DNA from: Elusimicrobiota bacterium
Lineage (GTDB): Bacteria > Elusimicrobiota > Elusimicrobia > JACQPE01
Assembly: GCA_016180815.1 (NCBI GenBank)
Contig: JACPAN010000002.1
Span: 62,001-126,000 of the forward strand
Direction: 5' to 3'
Length of the DNA stretch: 64,000 bases
The notes under the pieces were generated by a model, which saw only the letters and a program-made list of their open reading frames with translations, did no database searches and was not told where the DNA came from. Positions 18,278 to 25,496 of the stretch are shown here, piece by piece. Position numbers and translations under genes: made by a program. Positions within the stretch are counted from its first letter, which is position 1, and each line of letters opens with the position of its first letter.

Positions 18278-19550
18278 CAGGCACATGTTCGACACCCAGG
18301 CGCTTTCCAGCATGTCTTATCCTGAATTGGTCCGAGTGGCCAATGAATTAAAAATCGATTCGACTGCAGGCCTGAGAAAACAGGAGATGATCGCCAAGAT
18401 TTTGGAAGCCCAGGCCAAGGAGCACGGCATCGTGGAGGCTCAGGGCGTGCTTGAAATCCTTCCGGACGGCTTCGGTTTTCTGCGTTCGCCCAACAATAAT
18501 TATTTGCCCGGCCCGGACGATATTTACGTCAGCCCCAGCCAGATCAAGCGCTTCGGCCTGAGAAAAGGCGATATGGTCGCGGGCCTGATGCGGCCGCCAA
18601 AAGAGGGGGAGCGGTTTTTCGCTTTACTGCAATTAAAAGCGGTCAACACCGTTGCTGTCGAGCAATTGAGCGGACGGCCGCTCTTCGATAATTTGACGCC
18701 TTTTTATCCCAAGACGAAAATCGTTTTAGAGACGGTTAAAAACGAGTTGACCGCGCGTTGTTTGGATTTGATCGCGCCAATCGGCAAAGGGCAGCGAGGT
18801 TTGATTGTCTCGCCTCCCCGCGCCGGCAAAACCATGATTCTTCAGAGAATCGCCAATGCCGTGGCCACGAATCATCCGGAAGTCAGCATCATCGTGCTCT
18901 TGATCGATGAGCGTCCGGAGGAAGTCACGGATATGCAGCGCTCCGTCAAAGGCGAGGTCATTTCCTCGACCTTCGATGAGCCGGCGGACAGGCACGTTCA
19001 GGTGGCGGAGATGGTCATCGAGAAAGCCAAACGCATGGTGGAAAACGGCAAGGATGTTTTGATTTTGTTGGACTCCATCACCCGCATGGCCCGCGCCTAC
19101 AACACGATCACCCCGTCGTCCGGGCGCGTGCTCTCAGGCGGCATCGAGGCCACCAGCCTTCAGCGGCCCAAACGTTTCTTCGGCGCGGCCAGAAACATCG
19201 AAGAGGGCGGGAGTTTGACGATTTTAGCCACGGCCTTGATCGAGACCGGCAGCCGCATGGATGACGTGATCTTCGAGGAATTCAAAGGAACCGGGAATAT
19301 GGAAGTTTACCTCGACCGCAAGCTTTCGGATAAGAGAATTTTCCCGGCTATCGATATTAATCGAAGCGGCACCAGAAAGGAAGAGTTGCTCTTAAAAGAC
19401 GATGAGCTTAACAAGGTCTGGGTGCTGCGCAAGGTCCTTTCCGGCTTGAATCCGGTGGAGGCCATGGAGCTCTTGATCGACAAGCTGGCTTCCGTCAAGT
19501 CAAACAAGGACTTTTTGAAGTCCATGGAGATTTCCAGCCTGAAGGACTGA
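18219..19550 (+). CDS. rho: Transcription termination factor Rho
   Basis: Rho is the hexameric RNA helicase that ends transcription. The 443-residue protein has an N-terminal helical Rho_N domain ([13 protein letters not shown]), the cold-shock-like RNA-binding motif [14 protein letters not shown], Walker A SPPRAGKT, Walker [15 protein letters not shown] and the R-loop segment. No large N-terminal insertion is present. ATG 18219 is preferred because AAGGAG (18204-18209) lies nine bases upstream; GTG 18199 is possible. The scarcity of U-tracted hairpins in the window fits reliance on Rho. Confidence 0.97.
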   Translation: MTNAPETSAPGAGTGRPMNNRHMFDTQALSSMSYPELVRVANELKIDSTAGLRKQEMIAKILEAQAKEHGIVEAQGVLEILPDGFGFLRSPNNNYLPGPDDIYVSPSQIKRFGLRKGDMVAGLMRPPKEGERFFALLQLKAVNTVAVEQLSGRPLFDNLTPFYPKTKIVLETVKNELTARCLDLIAPIGKGQRGLIVSPPRAGKTMILQRIANAVATNHPEVSIIVLLIDERPEEVTDMQRSVKGEVISSTFDEPADRHVQVAEMVIEKAKRMVENGKDVLILLDSITRMARAYNTITPSSGRVLSGGIEATSLQRPKRFFGAARNIEEGGSLTILATALIETGSRMDDVIFEEFKGTGNMEVYLDRKLSDKRIFPAIDINRSGTRKEELLLKDDELNKVWVLRKVLSGLNPVEAMELLIDKLASVKSNKDFLKSMEISSLKD

Positions 19551-19553
19551 TCG

Positions 19554-19620
19554 GGACCCAGGCGGCGGTCCCAGGGAGGGGGTACCTAAAGTCCTATCGA
19601 CGGGGTCCGAAGGGCCCAGG
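19554..19620. other. GC-rich hairpin region after rho
   Basis: The gap between rho and the M23 gene contains a perfect stem GGGACC (19554-19559) / GGTCCC (19568-19573) with an 8-base loop. A second palindromic block GGGGTCCGAAGGGCCC follows (19604-19619), which could pair alternatively with the first arm. No T-run follows, so an intrinsic terminator is not supported. A leader structure for the next gene is possible but unproven. Confidence 0.4.
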
Positions 19621-19629
19621 TCATTTGTC

Positions 19630-20610
19630 ATGCCTTGCCTTAACCTTAAATTAACGATGTTTACCGTAATCGGCGCTTTATGGCTGTTCGTTGTTTCCGT
19701 GACCCAGGTTTTGGGCGTCGGCGCTCCGTCGCCCTGGGTTCGTTTTTCCTTAAGGGATGCGAGCTGGGCGCATGTCGTGCGCAAAATAGAAGCTCCTGCG
19801 TTCGCGGTTAAACCCGAGGAATTGAAGAAAATACGGCGCTTGATCTGGGCCCGCCACCAGATCAAACCCACGGACAATATTTGGAAGCTGGCTATGAACT
19901 ACGGGACCAGCGTGGAGAGCATTCAGTCCAGCAATGCAGCGGAGCTCATTTGGATGAAACCGGGCAGCGATATCGTGGTGTTAAATAAGCGCGGCACGCT
20001 TCATCATGTTAAGCAGAAAAACGGGCAGGGAGAAACGCTCGCCGATGTGGCGCGTTTGTACGGACGCCGTGACAACGCCGCGGAGCAAAAACTTAAAGCG
20101 GAGATCGTCAAGGCCAATAGTTTTCCGGGCTACGCCCTATTGGCGGATTTTGAGCTCAATCCAGGGTCTTACCTTTTGATTCCGGATACCTATCTTGAAT
20201 TTGACACCTTTCGCATTCCGTTCAAATATTGGCATTACCCTAGGATTTCATCCGGGTTCGGTTTGAGGTACCACCCGATCCTCAAAAGAAAGAAATTTCA
20301 TGATGGCATGGATTTTCCTCAGGCCTATAACACGCCCGTTTACGCTTCGCGTTCCGGCCGGGTTATTTTCGCCAATTGGCGCGAGGGCTACGGCCTGATG
20401 GTCATTATTAAGCATTCCGACGGCACCACCACCCGCTATGGGCATTTGTCCCGCATCTACGTCAAAGACGGACAGTGGGTTGAGGGGGGCAAGAAAATGA
20501 TCGCCCGCGTCGGCTCAACGGGCCTGTCGACCGGCCCGCACCTTCATTTTGAAATCCGCGACCACTTCGGCCGTCCGCTCAATCCCAAAAAGAAATTCGG
20601 AAAGAAGTAG
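19630..20610 (+). CDS. Exported M23 (LytM-like) peptidoglycan endopeptidase with LysM-like region
   Basis: A 326-residue cell-wall enzyme or regulator. The N-terminus is a signal anchor (about residues 10-28). Around residues 75-175 two LysM-like modules (IKPTDNIWKLAMNYGTS and a degenerate second) suggest glycan binding. The C-terminal M23 domain has HDGMDF (first zinc ligands), GHLSRIYVKDGQ and HLHFEIR, so all zinc ligands look intact. It probably cleaves peptide cross-links, possibly coupled to cell division or envelope assembly. No clear ribosome site precedes ATG 19630. Confidence 0.92.
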   Translation: MPCLNLKLTMFTVIGALWLFVVSVTQVLGVGAPSPWVRFSLRDASWAHVVRKIEAPAFAVKPEELKKIRRLIWARHQIKPTDNIWKLAMNYGTSVESIQSSNAAELIWMKPGSDIVVLNKRGTLHHVKQKNGQGETLADVARLYGRRDNAAEQKLKAEIVKANSFPGYALLADFELNPGSYLLIPDTYLEFDTFRIPFKYWHYPRISSGFGLRYHPILKRKKFHDGMDFPQAYNTPVYASRSGRVIFANWREGYGLMVIIKHSDGTTTRYGHLSRIYVKDGQWVEGGKKMIARVGSTGLSTGPHLHFEIRDHFGRPLNPKKKFGKK

Positions 20611-20622
20611 GTCCGGCGCCTT

Positions 20623-21471
20623 TTATGGGCGCGGCCGGCTGTAAATGCGCGATCTTCGTTCGCGGCGCTCCCGCTCCCGGCGATCATCATCAAAAAGCTG
20701 TTCCATGCTGAGCTGATCCTCGTCAATAATGGCATAGGCTCTTTCGCTGGTCGGATCTTCAGCGTTCAGGATCCGGAAACCGGATTCGGGCTCAAGATAT
20801 CCTAAAAGCGTCGCATGGCGCGGCTCAAGAACGCCCCAAACTCTATAGCAGCGTCCGTCTGCGGCCGGAGGCTCGGTGGCAATGGCTTCAATCACCAACT
20901 GCAGGGGAGAATCGGGAAACGAGAGCATGCCATGGTCATTGCCTGATGGGGGCGTGATGACGTCGCAGGGTCTGGGGTGAGTATGAACAAAACCTACGGC
21001 ATCGGCGGGCCGTTCTTCGGGAACATCCACATAGTTGATTGTGCCGACGACGGTTTCTCCCAGGCGGCCGTCGGATAAAATGAACGCCCCATGTTCCAGG
21101 CGATTACGGCGTGTCCGCGCGGCCAGTTCATGCAAACCCCTGGCCAAATGGCCTTCGGGCGCCGTGAGCAGGTCGATCATTTGATTCCGGCGTTCGGTGT
21201 GGGTTTCATTCATGCGCCGGGGCCTATATTCCGCTTTTGAGCCTCTGGCATAAATCCGGAATGGCCCCGGTGGCAGCGCTTGATTGGCGAGGCCTTCAAC
21301 GATGTCGTCAAAGCGTGGGCCGCGCAGCTCATCAATGAGCATGTCGAATTCAAGATCGGCGTCAGGATCGTCCCCATCCGCGTCTCCTGCATGAACGGCA
21401 AAACCGACTGCGGCTGCCAGGAAGGCCCCTAATCCCGCGATTCTCAGGCGCATCCTCAGCGGTGGTTTCAT
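20623..21471 (-). CDS. Exported JAMM/MPN-like putative metallohydrolase
   Basis: A 282-residue protein with a basic N-terminus and signal peptide (to about residue 28, VHA), then an acidic linker. The core includes GAFILSDGRLGETVVGT and GFVHTHPRP, with PPSGNDHG nine residues on. This reproduces the JAMM pattern His-x-His-Pro...Ser-x-x-Asp with an upstream Glu candidate. Family identity is inferred from this motif alone. The C-terminus is Arg/Glu-rich. JAMM enzymes are normally cytosolic isopeptidases or phage-tail endopeptidases, so an exported one is unusual. Confidence 0.6.
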   Translation of the reverse strand: MKPPLRMRLRIAGLGAFLAAAVGFAVHAGDADGDDPDADLEFDMLIDELRGPRFDDIVEGLANQALPPGPFRIYARGSKAEYRPRRMNETHTERRNQMIDLLTAPEGHLARGLHELAARTRRNRLEHGAFILSDGRLGETVVGTINYVDVPEERPADAVGFVHTHPRPCDVITPPSGNDHGMLSFPDSPLQLVIEAIATEPPAADGRCYRVWGVLEPRHATLLGYLEPESGFRILNAEDPTSERAYAIIDEDQLSMEQLFDDDRRERERRERRSRIYSRPRP

Positions 21472-21523
21472 AAGAAAAGTTTAATCCGACAATGGTCCCG
21501 CAACCAGCGGATGATCCTGGAAT

Positions 21524-23182
21524 TTAGGGTAGGGGATTAGGATTTTTAGGGCTTTTTTCCCAGCGCCGCAGCGCCTCTTCGATGGCTTGGCGCAAAGGGG
21601 GAAGGTTATTGGCCAGGGCCGTGAAATCCGCGCGATGAATCGTCAGCAGATCGATCGCAGTGGCGGCCCGCGCCGTCAAAGCGTGGGGATTCTTGGCGAT
21701 GAGGGAGCGTTCGCCCAAATGAGACCCCGGTCCCAATTGCGCGATGGTTTGGCTTCGCCCTTGGGCATCCGCTTCCAGAAGCTCAACCGTTCCTTTTTCA
21801 ACGATGTAAAACGTTTGCGAGGGATCGCCCGTCTTGAAGATGGTCTCCCCGGCCTCGTAATGCGCCCGGCTGACGGCGCTGGTGGGGCTGACGTTTAATT
21901 TGACGATATCGCGAGAGAAGAGAAGGTCAAGCGTCCAATCAAACAAAACCCTTAGGCGCCGGTCGATGCCCGGCAGCTTGAAGAGATAGACCGTGCGCCA
22001 GAGCCACCAAGCCGCAATACCGCCGAAGCGTAGGCTAAAAACTTGAGCCACGGCTTGATGGTGGCCTAAAGAGGCTAATTGCCCCATGCTTTTGTAGGAA
22101 AATTTTTTCAGCGTCCGGTTTTTCATGGCCGCGATCAGGTTGTCGGCCAGGAGCCGGCCTTCACGGACCGCGAATTGGGCCATTTCCGGGGCCCAGCCGT
22201 CTTGGGGCGAAGGCACGGCTGCGCAATCGCCCGAGGCCCAGACGCCTTTGAAGTCCGCCATCTCGAGAGTGGGCAAAACTTCGATGCGGTTTCCCCGGCG
22301 CTTAAGCGGCAAATGAGCGAGGAGGGGATGGATGGTGTTGCCGACGGTGGCGATCATCGTCGCCGCCTTAATTTCTTCGCCGTCGTCCAGGCGAAGACCT
22401 CCGGTCTTGACGGCGGCTACGCCTTGGGAAAGCTTGATTTCGATGCCTCTTTGTTTGAGGCATTGCAACGCGAAGGACGAAAGATCGGGATCGAGCTGCT
22501 GTAGGATGCGATCGCTTTTTTGGATCACGATCACGCGGAAGGGACGCCGGTCATTCTTCGTCAGTCTGGGATAGCTGCGCAGGGCGTCGCTCGCCAAATC
22601 ATTGATTTGCCCGGCGACTTCGACGCCGCTGAATCCGGCGCCGACGACGACAAAGGTTAACAGACGCCGGCGTTCATCTTCGGATTCTTCGAGCGTCGCC
22701 TCCTCGAGGCGGCTGACCACATGGTTTCTGATACGAAGCGCATCACCCAAGTTTTTAAGCGCCAAAGCGTGTTCGGCCATGCCCGGGATGCGTGAAAAAT
22801 CCGTAGCTTGGCCCAAAGCAAGAACCAGATGATCGGCGTCGATCGGGGGGATGGCCCGTTGGTCGGCCGGATAAAAATTGACGCGCCGGTTTTTAAGATC
22901 GATGGATTCGATTTCGCATTGGCGGACGTCGGTCAAAGGCAGAAGGCGCCTTAAAGGGCTGACCACATGGCGCGGTTCGATGGAGCCGCCGACGACATCG
23001 GCCAACAGCGGTTGAAAATTGAAATAGTTGTCGCGGGCGATGAGGATCAATTGGACATCGCGTCCATTGATTTTTAGGCCGCCTGAAGAAGAATCGTGAA
23101 GGAGCCGTTCAAGGCGCTGGGCGCAGGCGAGCCCCGCAAACCCGCCCCCCAGGATGACGATCCGGAGGGGATGCTCGGGCAT
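21524..23182 (-). CDS. Type II NADH dehydrogenase fused to a cyclic-nucleotide-binding domain
   Basis: A 552-residue protein. Residues 1-400 are an NDH-2: FAD-binding VILGGGFAGLACAQRLE, NAD-binding VVVGAGFSGVEVAGQIND and the FAD segment GVWASGDCAAVP. NDH-2 enzymes are peripheral membrane NADH:quinone oxidoreductases without proton pumping. From about residue 429 a cNMP-binding-like domain follows (IFKTGDPSQTFYIVEKGTVELL, then GERSLI...TARAAT resembling the phosphate-binding cassette). The start follows the rhodanese stop directly (TAAATG), so the two genes are one unit. Confidence 0.88.
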   Translation of the reverse strand: MPEHPLRIVILGGGFAGLACAQRLERLLHDSSSGGLKINGRDVQLILIARDNYFNFQPLLADVVGGSIEPRHVVSPLRRLLPLTDVRQCEIESIDLKNRRVNFYPADQRAIPPIDADHLVLALGQATDFSRIPGMAEHALALKNLGDALRIRNHVVSRLEEATLEESEDERRRLLTFVVVGAGFSGVEVAGQINDLASDALRSYPRLTKNDRRPFRVIVIQKSDRILQQLDPDLSSFALQCLKQRGIEIKLSQGVAAVKTGGLRLDDGEEIKAATMIATVGNTIHPLLAHLPLKRRGNRIEVLPTLEMADFKGVWASGDCAAVPSPQDGWAPEMAQFAVREGRLLADNLIAAMKNRTLKKFSYKSMGQLASLGHHQAVAQVFSLRFGGIAAWWLWRTVYLFKLPGIDRRLRVLFDWTLDLLFSRDIVKLNVSPTSAVSRAHYEAGETIFKTGDPSQTFYIVEKGTVELLEADAQGRSQTIAQLGPGSHLGERSLIAKNPHALTARAATAIDLLTIHRADFTALANNLPPLRQAIEEALRRWEKSPKNPNPLP

Positions 23183-23563
23183 TTAATATTTCGGAACCGA
23201 CGGGTCGATATCCGACCAGGCTTCGATGCCGCCGGAAAGGTTTTTGGTGTTGGTAAATCCGCAGTTTTTAAGGTGCCGGACGGCTTTCAATCCGCGCACG
23301 CCTTTGTGGCAGTAGACGATCAATTCCGTGTTCGGGTCGAGTTCCGTTTTGCGCTGGTCAAGTTCGGCCAATGGGATGAGTTTCGCGCCTTCGATTTTCG
23401 CGGTTTCGTATTCCCACGGTTCGCGAACGTCCAGCAGGTTCACCCGTTCGCCGTTGTCCAGGCGGCTTTTGATTTCCCGGGCGGCGACGTTCTCCTCGCC
23501 GGGCGTCTGATCATAGCGGTTGAAGAGTGGAATCATCAATTTTCTTGAGGATACCAACATCAT
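23183..23563 (-). CDS. Single-domain rhodanese-like sulfurtransferase
   Basis: A 126-residue protein with the rhodanese core NLLDVREPWEYETAKIEGA and the catalytic loop YCHKGVRG (Cys in position for persulfide). No signal peptide is evident, so it is likely cytosolic. Starts at 23563 or 23536 are both possible; the longer one is given. It is the first gene of a two-gene unit with the NDH-2 fusion. Its start lies 21 bases from the inverted-repeat element at 23584-23856. Confidence 0.88.
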   Translation of the reverse strand: MMLVSSRKLMIPLFNRYDQTPGEENVAAREIKSRLDNGERVNLLDVREPWEYETAKIEGAKLIPLAELDQRKTELDPNTELIVYCHKGVRGLKAVRHLKNCGFTNTKNLSGGIEAWSDIDPSVPKY

Positions 23564-23583
23564 ATTGTTTTATGATTGGATTA

Positions 23584-23856
23584 AGGGTCCGTTAAGGAAT
23601 TAATGATCAATTTGGAGGCCCAGATTTGCACCGAATGCTAGGCGCGACGACGACAGCGTACCTAGAGGGTACGTTGAGGAGGAGCAACGACGCAGCCGGT
23701 GCGAAGATGGGCCTCCCCGAAGGGCCGGGGCGCTTTTGGGCTGCGGCTGCGTTGCCGCGAGGCTTACGTGCCCTGCGGGCACGCCGCGCCTCGCGGCGCC
23801 TTGCCTCGCTCCAAAATCGCCCCGGCAAATTGATCATTAATTCCTTAACGGACCCT
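23584..23856. repeat. 273-bp element with 31-bp perfect terminal inverted repeats
   Basis: The ends (23584-23614 and 23826-23856) are perfect reverse complements over 31 bases. Inside are further stems: GGAGGCCCA (23614-23622) with TGGGCCTCC (23708-23716), CGTACC/GGTACG around 23667, and CCGCGAGGC/GCCTCGCGG around 23756-23800. No transposase or other convincing gene fits inside. No clear target duplication is seen. It looks like a MITE or a heavily structured RNA element between divergent genes, ending directly at the next start codon. Confidence 0.75.
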
Positions 23857-24096
23857 ATGAATCGAGGGGGATTTTGCCCGGCCTGGCTGGTGGTGATCGC
23901 GTTTATTTGTTCGCCCTGGCCTCTTTACGCGTACCTGGATCCCGGCAGCGGCAGCATGATGGCCCAGTTGATCGTGGCCGGGGTCGCCGGCGTCGCGGTG
24001 ATGTTGAAGCTTTTTGCCAGGCGGCTTCTCGGCAGGTTGGGTCTGATGAAACCGGAGGAACAAAGAAAAAACAAGCCCGGCCGGGATTCCCAGTGA
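23857..24096 (+). CDS. Small membrane protein with YLDPGSGS motif
   Basis: A 79-residue protein: an N-terminal hydrophobic segment or signal (PAWLVVIAFICSPWPLYA), the motif YLDPGSGSMMAQ, a second hydrophobic helix (LIVAGVAGVAVMLKLF) and a basic tail. Small proteins with a YLDPGxGS motif are widespread and of unknown function, often beside methyltransferase or sulfatase genes (general knowledge, not checked). The ATG at 23857 abuts the inverted repeat, so an upstream ribosome site is missing. Its stop overlaps the next start as GTGA. Confidence 0.75.
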   Translation: MNRGGFCPAWLVVIAFICSPWPLYAYLDPGSGSMMAQLIVAGVAGVAVMLKLFARRLLGRLGLMKPEEQRKNKPGRDSQ

Positions 24097-25496
24097 AAGA
24101 AACCCGCGTCGATCCGGCTTCCTTCCGCGACGGCGCCAACAGAGTGATGGTCGGCAACGGCGAGGTTTGGCGCTGCCTCAGCGAGGAGGGTCTTCGCAAC
24201 TGGAGATGCCTTGCTTCCAAAGATTTTTATCGGCGTTTTTTGAGCTTGGGGAATCTCGTCGAAACCCGGGAAATCGACGCGGCGCCGGGCGTCTGCCGGC
24301 TGCCGCCCGGCCATTGGCCTGGGCTTCTGCGGCATCGTCCCGTTCGTTTCCTATCCTATCCCTATGAATGGACGTTCGGCATGCTTAAGGACGCCGCGCT
24401 CCTGCATCTGGAGCTCTTGCAAGCCGCTCTTGCGGAGGGGATGATTCTAAAGGATGCGTCCGCTTTTAATATTCAATGGGAAGGGAGCCGCCCGGTTTTC
24501 ATCGATATCGGATCTTTTCGTCCTTATGCCGATGGAGAGCCCTGGACGGGGTACCGTCAGTTTTGCCGGCTTTTTCTCTATCCCCTGATGCTGCAGGCGT
24601 ATAAAAATATCGCTTTTCAAACGTTGCTGAAAGGTTCTCCGGAAGGCATCAAGCCGCGCGATTGCCGCAATATGATGTCGTTGCGGGACACGCTGAGGCC
24701 GGGCGTCCTGACCCACGTGCGCCTTCATGCGGCGATGGAGGACCGCTATGAATCCCAGGACAGCGACGTCAAGGACGAGCTTCGTTCAAGCGGGTTCAAT
24801 AAAAGCCTGATTCTTAAGAATATCGACGGCCTGCGCGCCATCATCGGCGCGATGAAGTGGACGCCGGAACATTCCTCCTGGTCGGGTTACTATCAACACA
24901 ACAGCTATGTCGAGCAGGATGAGCGGATGAAAAAGGCATTCGTCGCCGAGGCCGTGGATTCGCGTTCCTGCAAGCTGGTCTGGGATTTGGGGTGCAATCG
25001 GGGTGTTTTTTCGCGATTAGCCGCGGTTAAAGCCGATTATGTCGTTGCCATGGACGGCGATGCGGCCGTGATCGAACATTGTTATGGGGAACTTAAAAAC
25101 AACGGCGATCGTTCCATTGTGCCCCTGGTGATGGATTTTGCGAATGTCTCTTCGGGAGGCGGCTGGCGGGGGCTTGAATTCAAGGCCCTTGAGGCGCGCG
25201 GTCGCCCGGATTTGGTTCTTTGCTTGGCGCTTATTCATCATTTGGCCATCAGCGCCAATATTCCGCTTGCTCAAATTGTGGATTGGCTTGCCGATGTTTC
25301 CGGAGCGCTGATCATTGAGTTCATCGATGAAGCCGATCCCATGGCCCGCAGGCTGTTGAGAAATAAAGACGGCGGTCTTGCCGATTATTCAAGGGGTTAT
25401 TTTGAAAAACTCTTGAATGAAGCCTTCGACGTTCAAAAGCGCCAGGAACTCACCTGCCGCACCCGGGTGCTTTATTTTGCGCAAGCTAAGTCTTAG
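24093..25496 (+). CDS. SAM-dependent methyltransferase with N-terminal unknown domain
   Basis: A 467-residue protein starting at GTG 24093, fixed by the GTGA overlap with the small membrane protein. The N-terminal half is not a recognised named domain. It contains ILKDASAFNIQW and FIDIGSFRPY, which recall kinase-like LKDxxxxN...IDIxS patterns. The C-terminal half has a class I methyltransferase motif I, VWDLGCNRGVFSRLAA (around residue 295), then MDGDAAVIE (motif II acid) and LCLALIHH. It probably acts on a cell-surface glycan or lipid, given its sulfatase-like partner, but that is inference. Confidence 0.78.
   Translation: MKETRVDPASFRDGANRVMVGNGEVWRCLSEEGLRNWRCLASKDFYRRFLSLGNLVETREIDAAPGVCRLPPGHWPGLLRHRPVRFLSYPYEWTFGMLKDAALLHLELLQAALAEGMILKDASAFNIQWEGSRPVFIDIGSFRPYADGEPWTGYRQFCRLFLYPLMLQAYKNIAFQTLLKGSPEGIKPRDCRNMMSLRDTLRPGVLTHVRLHAAMEDRYESQDSDVKDELRSSGFNKSLILKNIDGLRAIIGAMKWTPEHSSWSGYYQHNSYVEQDERMKKAFVAEAVDSRSCKLVWDLGCNRGVFSRLAAVKADYVVAMDGDAAVIEHCYGELKNNGDRSIVPLVMDFANVSSGGGWRGLEFKALEARGRPDLVLCLALIHHLAISANIPLAQIVDWLADVSGALIIEFIDEADPMARRLLRNKDGGLADYSRGYFEKLLNEAFDVQKRQELTCRTRVLYFAQAKS

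Noticed and set aside
23626-23856. Coding extension upstream of the small membrane protein
   Set aside because: The open frame runs through the inverted-repeat element and encodes Arg/Gly-rich sequence with no relation to the conserved protein; ATG 23857 starts a good signal-like helix.
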